Below are positions 8,810-18,129 of a stretch of 64,000 bases of DNA, piece after piece. Source of the DNA: Neorhizobium huautlense (GTDB lineage: Bacteria; Pseudomonadota; Alphaproteobacteria; Rhizobiales; Rhizobiaceae). The position numbers and the translations under genes are program-made. The notes under the pieces are model-generated. The model searched no databases and was not told where the DNA came from. It worked only from the letters and a program-made list of their open reading frames with translations. The stretch's first letter is position 1. Every line of letters starts with the position of its first letter. The DNA is taken from contig NZ_PVBM01000001.1 in NCBI RefSeq assembly GCF_002968575.1, forward strand, positions 370,574 through 434,573, in the 5' to 3' direction.

Positions 8810-9086
8810 TTTCGCCCGCCCAGGCCTTCGCGATCTCTTCGTTGATTTCCTCGATGGTCAAGTGAACGTTGTGCTTATTCTTGAGGCTTCCGAAAAATGC
8901 TTCGAGTCCGCCTGTCTTCTTATCTTTGACGACATCCTTACCGGTGGTTTTCAGGGCTGACAGTTCGAGCGTTCCGTCGGCGCGTTCCACCACGGCAACC
9001 TGGTCGCCCGGCCGCATCCCGAGACGCTTCAGGACATCCTGAGTGAGCGTTACCTCGCCCTCTTTCGTCACTGTGAAAACGGTCAT
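8796..9086 (-). CDS. vapB: AbrB/SpoVT-type antitoxin, VapB family
   Basis: This 96-residue protein has an N-terminal swapped-hairpin AbrB domain (MTVFTVTKEGEVTLTQDVLKRL, then GMRPGDQVAVVE) for DNA binding. Its C-terminal part (about 50-96), with FFGSLKNKHNVHLTIEEINEEI, would wrap around and inhibit the PIN toxin. ATG at 9084-9086 is preceded by AGAAGGAG, which decides the start against the longer open frame. The gene overlaps vapC by 14 bases and precedes it, so the antitoxin is made first. VapB proteins usually repress their own promoter together with VapC; I did not identify the operator. Confidence 0.88.
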   Translation of the reverse strand: MTVFTVTKEGEVTLTQDVLKRLGMRPGDQVAVVERADGTLELSALKTTGKDVVKDKKTGGLEAFFGSLKNKHNVHLTIEEINEEIAKAWAGENDHR

Positions 9087-9247
9087 TGCCGACTCCTTCT
9101 CCGTTAAAATAAGATCAAATGGCCCTGCCCGCAAGGCAACCGCTCTGGCCCTTTCGCCTTGCAGTGTCCCGACCAAGCCTTGACCGTCAGGACAGTTTCC
9201 CCCATAGCCACAGCAACGAAATTTCTAGCGATATAGGGTCCGGACCC

Positions 9248-10351
<1,104 letters not shown>

Positions 10352-10372
10352 TATCGAGGGCGGGAGGGCCTC

Positions 10373-10843
10373 ATGGCGGGAAACGAATTCTATTTCGAGG
10401 ACTTTACGGCCGGGCGGGTTTTTCCCCTCGCGTCGAAACTGGTGACGGCCGGCGAAATCATCGAATTCGCCGGGGAGTTCGATCCGCAGCCCATGCACCT
10501 GTCGGAGGAAGCCGGCAGGGCCAGCATTCTCGGCGGGCTATCGGCCTCCGGCTGGCATACGGCCAGTGTATTCATGCGGATGATGTTCGACGGCTGGCTG
10601 TCGCGTTCCTCGTCTGAAGGCTCTCCCGGCATCGAATTCATGGAATGGAAGAAGCCGGTGCTTGCCGGCGATACGCTTTCCGGCAGGTCCACCGTTCTGG
10701 AGTCTCGCCCCCTGCGCTCGCGCCCCGGTATTGGCCTCGTGAGGTTCCTTCATCAGGTGGAGAACCAGCGTGGCGAGATCGTCATGCGCGGGGAAAACCC
10801 CATCATGATGCGCTTGCGCGCGGCCCGCGAGGACGCCGCATGA
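10373..10843 (+). CDS. MaoC-like hot-dog dehydratase, first of a pair
   Basis: This 156-residue protein has the MaoC / (R)-specific enoyl-CoA hydratase fold. The hydratase motif appears as FAGEFDPQPMHLS, with D37 and H42 as the likely catalytic pair, followed by GLSASGWHT. Members hydrate enoyl-CoA or related thioesters. The substrate here is unknown; both members of this pair are short, single-domain proteins, so they may form a heterodimer. The stop overlaps the start of the next, related gene by four bases (ATGA), which implies coupled translation and supports a joint complex. Confidence 0.85.
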   Translation: MAGNEFYFEDFTAGRVFPLASKLVTAGEIIEFAGEFDPQPMHLSEEAGRASILGGLSASGWHTASVFMRMMFDGWLSRSSSEGSPGIEFMEWKKPVLAGDTLSGRSTVLESRPLRSRPGIGLVRFLHQVENQRGEIVMRGENPIMMRLRAAREDAA

Positions 10844-11307
10844 GGCTGATCGAACTCTCCCCGCCGGGCCGCAAAGTGGTCACCGGCACCCTGCTTTTCA
10901 CCACCGAGGATATCATCCGTTTCGCGAAAAAGTTCGATCCGCAGCCCTTTCACGTGGATGCGGAAGCGGCGAAGGACTATGTCTTCGGCGCCCTTTGCGC
11001 CTCCGGCTGGCACACCTGCGCCGGCTGGATGAAGACCTACATTGCCTATTGGACGAAAGAGGTCGCGCGCCTTGAGAGCGAAGGTCTCATCGCTCCGAAG
11101 CTCGGTCCCTCCGCCGGATTCAAGAAGCTTCAGTGGCTGAAGCCGGTTTATGCGGGCGACACTATCACCTATTCCGTCCAGCTCACCGAAAGCCGCCCTC
11201 TCACCTCGCGCTCCGGCACCTTTATCAACATAACCATCAACGACGGCGTGAACCAGCACGGCGACGTGGTGATGCGCTACGAAGGCACTGTTCTCGAGTT
11301 TGCGTAG
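10840..11307 (+). CDS. MaoC-like hot-dog dehydratase, second of a pair
   Basis: This 155-residue relative of the preceding protein also carries the hydratase motif, FAKKFDPQPFHVD, with D33 and H38, and then CASGWHT. It differs by an insertion of roughly 12 residues near position 75-90 (KEVARLESEGLIAPKLG). ATG at 10840 lies inside the stop of the first gene. Two coupled MaoC genes suggest a heteromeric enoyl-thioester hydratase. Neither the CoA-ester substrate nor a pathway can be read from the neighbours (ychF upstream, apt convergent downstream). Confidence 0.85.
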   Translation: MRLIELSPPGRKVVTGTLLFTTEDIIRFAKKFDPQPFHVDAEAAKDYVFGALCASGWHTCAGWMKTYIAYWTKEVARLESEGLIAPKLGPSAGFKKLQWLKPVYAGDTITYSVQLTESRPLTSRSGTFINITINDGVNQHGDVVMRYEGTVLEFA

Positions 11308-11332
11308 GCCGGGCTGGCGTTCGCCCTCCTCC

Positions 11333-11869
11333 CTAATGGCCTGCGAACTCCACCAATGTCCTGACCTCGACGCCGAGCGCTTCGAGCTTCTTGCGGCCGC
11401 CGAGGTCCGGCAGGTCGATCACGAAGCAGGCCGAGACGATCTCCGCGCCCAGCTGCCGCAGCAGCTTCACAGCGCCCTCGGCAGTGCCGCCGGTCGCAAT
11501 CAGGTCGTCCGTCAGGATCACCTTCTCGCCGGGCTTCACCGCGTCCGCATGCATCTCCATTTCGTCGACGCCATATTCCAGGCTGTAGGCGATGCGCACC
11601 GTGTCATGCGGAAGTTTGCCTTTCTTGCGGATCGGCACGAAGCCAGCCGAGAGCTGGTGCGCGAGCGCGCCGCCGAGGATAAAGCCCCGCGCCTCGATGC
11701 CGGCGATCTTGTCAACGCCCAGCCCCACGTAAGGCCGCACCAATTCGTCCACAGCCTGCCGGAAGGCGACCGCGTCGCCGAGCAGCGTGGTGATGTCGCG
11801 AAAGATGATGCCAGGCTTCGGATAGTCCCGGATAGAACGGATTGCGGCGGAGAGATCGGATTTGGACAT
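11333..11869 (-). CDS. apt: Adenine phosphoribosyltransferase
   Basis: Apt makes AMP from adenine and PRPP in purine salvage. The protein has 178 residues. The start [21 protein letters not shown] is the family N-terminus; IEARGFILG (about 58-66) and the PRPP-binding loop [14 protein letters not shown] (117-130) are intact. ATG at 11867-11869 is chosen from homology; upstream codons in frame belong to the petC region. A terminator lies between petC and apt, so apt probably has its own promoter. The position next to petABC is common in Rhizobiaceae. Confidence 0.95.
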   Translation of the reverse strand: MSKSDLSAAIRSIRDYPKPGIIFRDITTLLGDAVAFRQAVDELVRPYVGLGVDKIAGIEARGFILGGALAHQLSAGFVPIRKKGKLPHDTVRIAYSLEYGVDEMEMHADAVKPGEKVILTDDLIATGGTAEGAVKLLRQLGAEIVSACFVIDLPDLGGRKKLEALGVEVRTLVEFAGH

Positions 11870-11937
11870 GAGACCCCGAGAGAAAAATGGCAGATGGCAG
11901 GAGGCTAGCCAATCAAGTCGGCAATCCTCTCCCAACA

Positions 11938-11965
11938 AAAAAGCCGGCATCGCTGCCGGCTTTTT
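11938..11965 (-). terminator. Intrinsic terminator of the petABC operon
   Basis: A 12-bp perfect stem (11938-11949 and 11954-11965) with a 4-base loop has AAAAA and TTTTT at its ends, so the minus-strand transcript finishes in a U run. It lies 17 bases after the petC stop and would also work on the other strand. Confidence 0.85.
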
Positions 11966-11982
11966 CATGCGAGACGAAAGCC

Positions 11983-12867
11983 TCAGTGTTCCTTGTTGGC
12001 GTAGACCGACTTCTTCGTCAGGTAGATCAGGCCGGTGAAGATCACCAGGAAGACCATAACCATGAAGCCGGTGCGCTTGCGCTCTTCCAGATGCGGCTCT
12101 GCAGCCCACATCAGGAAGGCAGAAACGTCCTTGGCATACTGATCGACCGTCTGCGGAGCCCCATCGTCATAGGTCACCTGATCCGCGCTAAGCGGCGGAG
12201 CCATGGCAAGAGATGCGGACGCAACGAAATAAGGATTGTAGTGCGTGCCTTCCGGGACTTCCATACCGGCAGGCGGCTCCTGATAACCGGTGAGCAGCGA
12301 ATAAATATAGTCCGGTCCGCCTTCCTGATACTGCCTGAAGATATCAAAGACGAATTGCGGGAAGCCGCGGGTGACGCCGCGCGCCTTGGCGATCAGCGAG
12401 AAATCCGGAGGCGCCGCACCGTTGTTGGCAGCGGCTGCGGCCTGCACGTTCGGGAACGGCGACGGGAAATAGTCCGACGGCACGGCCTTGCGCGCAAACA
12501 TCTCGCCATCGTCGTTCGGGCCGTCCTGAACCTCGTAGTTCGCCGCGAAGGCTTTAACCTGCGCTTCCGAATAACCGAGGTCTTCCAGCGTGCGGAAGGA
12601 CACCAGCTTCATGGAATGGCAGGCGGAACAGACCTCGGTATAGACCTTCAGGCCGCGCTGAAGCTGGCCCCTGTCATAGTGGCCGAACGGACCGGCAAAG
12701 CTCCAGTCAACCTGCTTCGGATGCTGGATCGGATAATGCGGCGTGCCGCCTTCCGCGTGCTCTCCGCCGGCAGGTGCTGCAGCGTGATCGTCCTGCGCGA
12801 CCGCCGAAGCAGCGCCGAACCCTGCCAGAAAGGCCAGCGACACGAGGCTTGCAACAAGCTTTTTCAT
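11983..12867 (-). CDS. petC: Cytochrome c1 of the bc1 complex
   Basis: Cytochrome c1 accepts electrons from the Rieske centre and passes them to soluble or membrane cytochrome c. The 294-residue precursor has a signal peptide (about 1-24), a His/Ala/Gly-rich mature N-terminus, the haem-binding CSACH at 80-84 and the likely methionine ligand in [10 protein letters not shown]-terminal membrane anchor ([19 protein letters not shown]) is followed by positive charges. ATG at 12865-12867 follows GAGAGGG. It is the third gene of petABC and separate from petB, unlike the fused fbcH of Bradyrhizobium. Confidence 0.96.
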   Translation of the reverse strand: MKKLVASLVSLAFLAGFGAASAVAQDDHAAAPAGGEHAEGGTPHYPIQHPKQVDWSFAGPFGHYDRGQLQRGLKVYTEVCSACHSMKLVSFRTLEDLGYSEAQVKAFAANYEVQDGPNDDGEMFARKAVPSDYFPSPFPNVQAAAAANNGAAPPDFSLIAKARGVTRGFPQFVFDIFRQYQEGGPDYIYSLLTGYQEPPAGMEVPEGTHYNPYFVASASLAMAPPLSADQVTYDDGAPQTVDQYAKDVSAFLMWAAEPHLEERKRTGFMVMVFLVIFTGLIYLTKKSVYANKEH

Positions 12868-12895
12868 TTTTTTAATCCCTCTCGGTCGCGTACTG

Positions 12896-14218
12896 TCAGG
12901 CGCGGGCTGTGGCAGCGGCTGCGGCGGATTTACCGTTCTTTTCGAGAACAGCTTCCGTGATGGAGTTTGGAATGCGCCGCGGCGTCTCGAACAGGCCGAG
13001 CAACGGCATGATGACCAGGAAGAAGCCGAAGTAGTAGAGCGTGCCGAGCTGGGAATAACCGACGTAGTTGCCCGCAAGTTCGCCCTTGAACAGGAGCGCC
13101 AGCAGACCGCCGCCTTCTGCCGGCATGGCGCCGAGCCAGCCGAGCATGATCGCATCGACCACGAAGAGCCAGAAAAACAGCTTGTACCAAGGGCGGTAGA
13201 CGGCGGAGCGGACCTTCGACGTATCGAGCCAGGGCAGGAAGAATAGGATGATGATCGAGCCGAACATCACCAGAACGCCGCCGAGCTTGGAGTCGATCGG
13301 GCCAACATTGAAAGTGATGGCGCGCAGCATCGCGTAGAACGGCAGGTAGTACCATTCCGGAACGATGTGAGCAGGCGTCTTCAACGGGTCAGCCGGAATG
13401 TAGTTGTCCGGATGACCGAGATAGTTCGGCATGTAGAAGATGAACCAGGCATAGACGATCAGGAAGACCGATACGCCGAGCGCATCCTTGAGCGTCGCAT
13501 ATGGGGTGAAGGCCACGGTATCCGTCTTGGTCTTCACTTCGACGCCGGTCGGGTTCGTCTGGCCGGTGACATGCAACGCCCAGACGTGCAGGACGACGAC
13601 GCCGGCAATCATGAAAGGCAGCAGGTAATGCAGCGAGAAGAAGCGGTTGAGCGTCGGCTGATCGACGGCGAAACCGCCGAGCAGGAACTGCTGGATCCAC
13701 TCGCCGACCAGCGGAAAGGCCGAGAAGAAGCCGGTAATGACGGTTGCGCCCCAGAAGGACATCTGACCCCACGGAAGCACATAGCCCATGAAGCCGGTCG
13801 CCATCATCAGGAGGTAGATGACGACGCCGAGAATCCAGAGGATTTCGCGCGGCGCCTTGTAAGAGCCGTAGTAGAGGCCACGGGCGATATGCAGATAGAC
13901 CGCGATGAAGAAGAACGACGCGCCGTTGGCGTGCATATAGCGCAACAGCCAGCCGTGGTTCACATCGCGCATGATCTTTTCGACGCTGTCGAAGGCGACG
14001 CCGGTCGCAGCGGCATAATGCATGGCAAGCACAACGCCCGTCAGGATCTGCACGATCAGCATGACCGACAGCATGGCGCCGAAGGTGTATGCGTAATTGA
14101 GATTGCGGGGAACGGGGTAGGAAACGAAACTGTCATGGATCATGCGCGGCAGCGGAAGCCGCGAATCGATCCACTTTTCGATGCCGGTCGATGGCTGGTA
14201 TGTGGAATGACCGCTCAT
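12896..14218 (-). CDS. petB: Cytochrome b of the bc1 complex
   Basis: Cytochrome b is the membrane subunit that oxidises quinol at the Qo site and reduces quinone at Qi. At 440 residues it is a complete bacterial form with eight expected helices. The four haem-ligand histidines lie in the second and fourth helices (for example [17 protein letters not shown] and [11 protein letters not shown]). The Qo-site motif PEWY is present in [18 protein letters not shown] segment near 400-420 is extended in alphaproteobacteria. It begins 14 bases after petA and ends 28 bases before petC on the minus strand, so all three are one operon. Confidence 0.97.
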   Translation of the reverse strand: MSGHSTYQPSTGIEKWIDSRLPLPRMIHDSFVSYPVPRNLNYAYTFGAMLSVMLIVQILTGVVLAMHYAAATGVAFDSVEKIMRDVNHGWLLRYMHANGASFFFIAVYLHIARGLYYGSYKAPREILWILGVVIYLLMMATGFMGYVLPWGQMSFWGATVITGFFSAFPLVGEWIQQFLLGGFAVDQPTLNRFFSLHYLLPFMIAGVVVLHVWALHVTGQTNPTGVEVKTKTDTVAFTPYATLKDALGVSVFLIVYAWFIFYMPNYLGHPDNYIPADPLKTPAHIVPEWYYLPFYAMLRAITFNVGPIDSKLGGVLVMFGSIIILFFLPWLDTSKVRSAVYRPWYKLFFWLFVVDAIMLGWLGAMPAEGGGLLALLFKGELAGNYVGYSQLGTLYYFGFFLVIMPLLGLFETPRRIPNSITEAVLEKNGKSAAAAATARA

Positions 14219-14232
14219 AAGTATTTATCCCC

Positions 14233-14811
14233 TCACCCGATCTGGATCACTGTGTCGGACGTAAACGTGAAAGTCGGAATGGCAAGGTTCTCCGGCGCCG
14301 GACCTTTGCGGATACGGCCCGCCGTATCGTAGTGCGAGCCGTGGCAGGGACAGAACCATCCGCCGAAATCGCCGGCCTGGCCGAGCGGAACGCAACCGAG
14401 ATGGGTGCAGGAGCCGATCATGACGATCCAGTTTTCCTTGCCTTCGCCAGCCGAACGATCAACTGCCGTCGCTTCTGCATCGGCCGGAAGGTTGGCATTG
14501 CGGGCGACAGGATCCTTCAGGTCAGCCAAGGCAACGGCATTCGCCTCTTCCACTTCCTTCGGCGTACGGTTGCGGATGAAGACCGGCTTGCCGCGCCATT
14601 TGACGGTCAGAGACATGCCCGGCTCGAGCGCTCCGACATTCACCTCGATCGAAGCCAGCGCCAACGTCGAGGCATCCGGACGCATCTGATCGATGAAAGG
14701 CCAAGCGACCGATACCGCGCCGACTACGCCGGCCATGCCGGTCGTCAGGTAAAGGAAATCACGGCGCGTAGGCTCGCCCAGTGTTTCGCTATGTGTCTCG
14801 TGCTCGCTCAC
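14233..14811 (-). CDS. petA: Rieske iron-sulfur subunit of the bc1 complex
   Basis: This 192-residue protein carries the [2Fe-2S] cluster that takes the first electron from quinol. A twin-arginine signal (TRRDFLYL, R16-R17) precedes a single membrane anchor at about 22-42 that is normally not cleaved. Cluster ligands are C135 and H137 in CTHLGC, and C154 and H157 in CPCHGSH; C140 and C156 form the stabilising disulfide. It is the first gene of petABC. The 394-base region upstream should hold the promoter, but I could not place it with confidence. Confidence 0.97.
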   Translation of the reverse strand: MSEHETHSETLGEPTRRDFLYLTTGMAGVVGAVSVAWPFIDQMRPDASTLALASIEVNVGALEPGMSLTVKWRGKPVFIRNRTPKEVEEANAVALADLKDPVARNANLPADAEATAVDRSAGEGKENWIVMIGSCTHLGCVPLGQAGDFGGWFCPCHGSHYDTAGRIRKGPAPENLAIPTFTFTSDTVIQIG

Positions 14812-15205
14812 GGCTCAATCTTCCTTCTCACGCAATTCGCGAAAACCGCATTGCTCCCGTCCCAGGCGAATCTCGGTTGAACACAATTCGAACATAGATT
14901 CCCCGGCAATTCGGCGCGTTCTATGCTTGATCGCAAAATATGTCCAGTCTTGGCAAGTGCTGCGGGCCAGTTTGTCGCGGGAAAACTGAACGGTTGCGGC
15001 GCTCTAGTAACGCGGTCGCTACAAGCCTCCCAGACACGAGAATGGACCGATCCCGCGCCTCCCGAAAATCTCGGTTTTTCATGGCGCTCGTTCGAAAATC
15101 GCCGGGCCGACCGTTAACCGCTTTCGAGCCCACCGCATTGCAACAGACCGGAGCGCATGATAGGCGAACCGCACGGCGAAAGGCGGCCGCTGCGGACGGA
15201 CCTGA
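14812..15205. other. Intergenic region between petA and the EEP gene, promoter region
   Basis: This 394-base stretch separates two divergent genes. It must hold the petABC promoter and that of the EEP-family gene. Short open frames exist on both strands but none has a credible ribosome site or family resemblance. I see no strong hairpin or clear sigma70 pair. Confidence 0.5.
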
Positions 15206-16150
15206 ATGAGACAAGCATTATCGGTTGCCATCTGCGTCATCGTGTCGCTTGTTCTTGCCGCAATCGGCACCCGCTACGTCCATCCTCACTGGATATTGGC
15301 AACGCTTTACAGCCTGCAGCTGCATGCAGCGGCGCTGTGCGTCCTCGCCATGATCCTTGCCCTGGCGGTGAAGCGGCACTTCTTCGTCTGGTTGCTGTTT
15401 GCCGCCTCACTTCTTTTTACCGGCCACGCGGTGCTGATGGGCCGGGAGTTTGCCGCAGTGCCGTCCGCGGAGGAGGCCCAAGCGCCGACCGTCCGTCTCC
15501 TCTCTTTCAACATCCTCAACGACAACTACGAAAACGCTGGGGACATCGTCCGCGCCATTGCGGGATCGGGCGCCGATCTCGTCAACATTATGGAGGCGGC
15601 TCCGCTGCGCGTTCACCTTGATGAACTGGCGAAGACATATCCCTACCGCGTGGGCTGCGGCGTCATCATTCCGCTCTGCGATCAGCTGATGCTATCCAAG
15701 ACACCGATCGAAACGCCGATCGTGCGCAGCCTCAGCGACATCTTCCCCTCGCGCTTCATTCTCGCAAAGGTCACTGTTGCCGGCCGAACCATCAATCTCG
15801 TCGGAATCCACACGACGAAACCCTATTTCGACAACTTTCACTCACAGGAACTGATCCGGGCGGCTTTGGCGATTTCGGAAGCGGAAGGCCCACTCCTGGT
15901 GTCGGGCGATTTCAACGCGTCGAGCCTCGCGCCGAACATGCGGCGTTTCCTGCGCCTGACCGGGCTCAAGACGGTGGAATGGGAGCCGGCGACCTGGCCC
16001 ATTCGCGCGGGCGTCTTCGGCGTCCCCATCGACCACGTCTATGCGCGGCCGCCCTTGAAGATAAAGTCGTTAACGCGGCTTGCCAACGCCCACGGGTCGA
16101 ACCACTACGGATTGATGGCCGAGATCGCCATTACCGGCGCCGCGCCCTGA
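15206..16150 (+). CDS. Membrane-anchored endonuclease/exonuclease/phosphatase (EEP) family protein
   Basis: The 314-residue protein begins with three hydrophobic segments (about 3-22, 31-52 and 57-76), then an EEP domain (about 93-310). Recognisable EEP elements are LLSFNILNDN (metal-binding Asn), NIMEAAP where the glutamate takes the metal site, GIHTTKP, VSGDFNAS (catalytic D and N), and PIDHVYA with the final Asp-His region. Soluble relatives cleave DNA, phospholipids or phosphoinositides, and membrane forms of this type occur widely in rhizobia without known substrate. The catalytic residues are intact. The upstream site (GGACGGA) is weak. It converges on the ABC gene at 16154. Confidence 0.85.
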   Translation: MRQALSVAICVIVSLVLAAIGTRYVHPHWILATLYSLQLHAAALCVLAMILALAVKRHFFVWLLFAASLLFTGHAVLMGREFAAVPSAEEAQAPTVRLLSFNILNDNYENAGDIVRAIAGSGADLVNIMEAAPLRVHLDELAKTYPYRVGCGVIIPLCDQLMLSKTPIETPIVRSLSDIFPSRFILAKVTVAGRTINLVGIHTTKPYFDNFHSQELIRAALAISEAEGPLLVSGDFNASSLAPNMRRFLRLTGLKTVEWEPATWPIRAGVFGVPIDHVYARPPLKIKSLTRLANAHGSNHYGLMAEIAITGAAP

Positions 16151-16153
16151 ACC

Positions 16154-18016
16154 CTATTGGGCCGCATCCGCCGCCAGAAAGCCCCCCGATTGCCGTGCCC
16201 AGAGCTCGGCATAGAGGCCGCCGCGGCCGATGAGCTGGCCGTGCGAACCATCTTCGATGATCCGTCCCTGGTCCATGACGATCAGCCGGTCGAGCGCCGC
16301 GATCGTAGAGAGCCGGTGGGCGATCGCCATGACCGTCCTGCCGTGCATGAGCCGCTGGAGATTGGACTGGATGGCGGCTTCGACCTCGGAATCGAGCGCC
16401 GAGGTGGCCTCGTCCAGAACCAGGATCGGCGCGTCCTTCAGCATCACCCTGGCAATGGCAACCCGCTGCCGCTGACCGCCCGAAAGCTTGACGCCCCGTT
16501 CGCCCACATGCGCATCGAAACCCTTGCGGCCGCGCTGATCCTCCAGCGCTGCGATGAACGCGTCAGCCTCCGCCTTTCGCGCCGCCTCGACAAGCTGCTC
16601 CTCCGTCGCATCCGGCCGGCCGAACAGGATATTGTCACGGATCGACCGGTGCAGCAGCGAAGTGTCCTGCGTCACCATGCCGATTTGCGCTCTCAGCGAT
16701 TCCTGGGTCGCCTTGGCAATATCCTGGCCGTCGATGAGGATGCGCCCGCCTTCGAGGTCGTAGAAGCGCAGCAGCAGGTTGACGAGCGTCGACTTGCCGG
16801 CGCCCGAGCGTCCAACAATGCCGATCTTTTCTCCCGGTCGGATGGTCAGCGACAGGTTGTCGATGACGCCTCTTCCCTTCCCGTAATGGAAGCTGACATT
16901 CTCAAATCGGATTTCCGGACGCGTAACGACAAGCGGCACCGCATCGGGCGCATCCATGAGCCCGATCGGCTTCGAGATCAGTTCCGCGGAATTCTGGATC
17001 GTGCCGATATTGCGCATGATACTGTTCAGCTGCGTCATCAATCGGCCGAGGAGAAAGTTCAGCCGCAGCATCAGCGCCAGCGTGAAGGCGACGGCGCCGG
17101 AGCTGATCAGCCCCGACAGCCAGAGATGCACGCTCATCGCGGCCATGGTGACGATCATCGTGCCGGAGAGGAAAGCCATCGAGGCTCGCACGCTGGTGAG
17201 CAGGCGCGTAAAAGCGATGATCGTCTCCTGGAAAGTCTCGAACCCCGACCGCATGTAGCGGTCGTTCGCTTCGTCGCGGCCGAAGAGACGAAGCGTCTGG
17301 ATATTGGAATAGGCGTCCACCATCCTCCCGCTGATCATCGAACCGGCCTCTGCCGATGCCTTGGAGTGCTCGCGGATGCGCGGCACGAAATATCTTGCAA
17401 GCACGGCAAAGATCAAAAGCCATGCGACCACGACGACAGCCAGCCGCCAGTCCAGTTGCGCCACCAGGGCAATCGTCGAGACCGAATAGATACCGACGAA
17501 CCAGACGCTTTCCATGAAGGACGTCAGCACGTCCCCCGTCGCCTGCCCCGCCGACCAGACCTTGGTGACGATCCGGCCGGAAAAATCGTTCTGGAAGAAG
17601 CTCAGAGACTGGCGGGAAACATGGATATACGACTGCCAGCGCACCAGGTTGTAGAAACCGGGCGTGATGATCTGCTGATCGACCAGCGCGGTGAACAGGC
17701 CGATCAGGAAGCGGCCGATGAAAACGACCAGCGCCATGAGGACCAGCTCTGTCCCATGTTCAGCAAAGAGCCCGGCCCAGCCGTCCGCGGGTTTGGCCGT
17801 ATCGAGGATATCGACCAGCCGGCCCACATACCAGAACATCGCCGCTTCGACGCCCGCGGCGAGACCGCCGAGCACCAGCATGGCGAAGAAGGGAAGCTTG
17901 GCCTGCCGCACGTAGAACCAGATGAAGCTGACCAGACCGGCAGGCGGCTTCAGGTCGTCCCGCCTCTCGAACGGCTTGATCCAGTTTTCGAAAGTGTGGA
18001 AGACCGTTTTCAACAT
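16154..18016 (-). CDS. ABC exporter half-transporter, second of a tandem pair
   Basis: This 620-residue protein is an exporter-type fusion of six membrane helices (about 30-340) and an ATPase domain (about 370-600). Walker A is GRSGAGKST, the signature is LSGGQRQRVAIAR, Walker B is ILVLDEATSALD, and the H-loop is AHRLST. It starts at ATG 18014-18016; GTG one codon earlier is also possible. It follows a close relative on the same strand with about 110 bases between, so the two likely pair as a heterodimer. Substrate is unknown: lipid or drug export is typical of the family. Its catalytic residues, including the Walker B glutamate, are present. Confidence 0.92.
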   Translation of the reverse strand: MLKTVFHTFENWIKPFERRDDLKPPAGLVSFIWFYVRQAKLPFFAMLVLGGLAAGVEAAMFWYVGRLVDILDTAKPADGWAGLFAEHGTELVLMALVVFIGRFLIGLFTALVDQQIITPGFYNLVRWQSYIHVSRQSLSFFQNDFSGRIVTKVWSAGQATGDVLTSFMESVWFVGIYSVSTIALVAQLDWRLAVVVVAWLLIFAVLARYFVPRIREHSKASAEAGSMISGRMVDAYSNIQTLRLFGRDEANDRYMRSGFETFQETIIAFTRLLTSVRASMAFLSGTMIVTMAAMSVHLWLSGLISSGAVAFTLALMLRLNFLLGRLMTQLNSIMRNIGTIQNSAELISKPIGLMDAPDAVPLVVTRPEIRFENVSFHYGKGRGVIDNLSLTIRPGEKIGIVGRSGAGKSTLVNLLLRFYDLEGGRILIDGQDIAKATQESLRAQIGMVTQDTSLLHRSIRDNILFGRPDATEEQLVEAARKAEADAFIAALEDQRGRKGFDAHVGERGVKLSGGQRQRVAIARVMLKDAPILVLDEATSALDSEVEAAIQSNLQRLMHGRTVMAIAHRLSTIAALDRLIVMDQGRIIEDGSHGQLIGRGGLYAELWARQSGGFLAADAAQ

Positions 18017-18129
18017 CACCCCGATATAGGCGGATTCCCCTCTCCGGCAAAGGAGAATGGACCGATGACCGGCTTACATTTTGGTAACTTCGGCCACGAG
18101 GGAAGGAGAATGATGGAAGAGACGGCGGA

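Noticed and set aside
14921..15214. Possible 97-residue minus-strand protein in the petA upstream region
   Set aside because: No ribosome site, no conserved pattern, and it overlaps the start region of the EEP gene.
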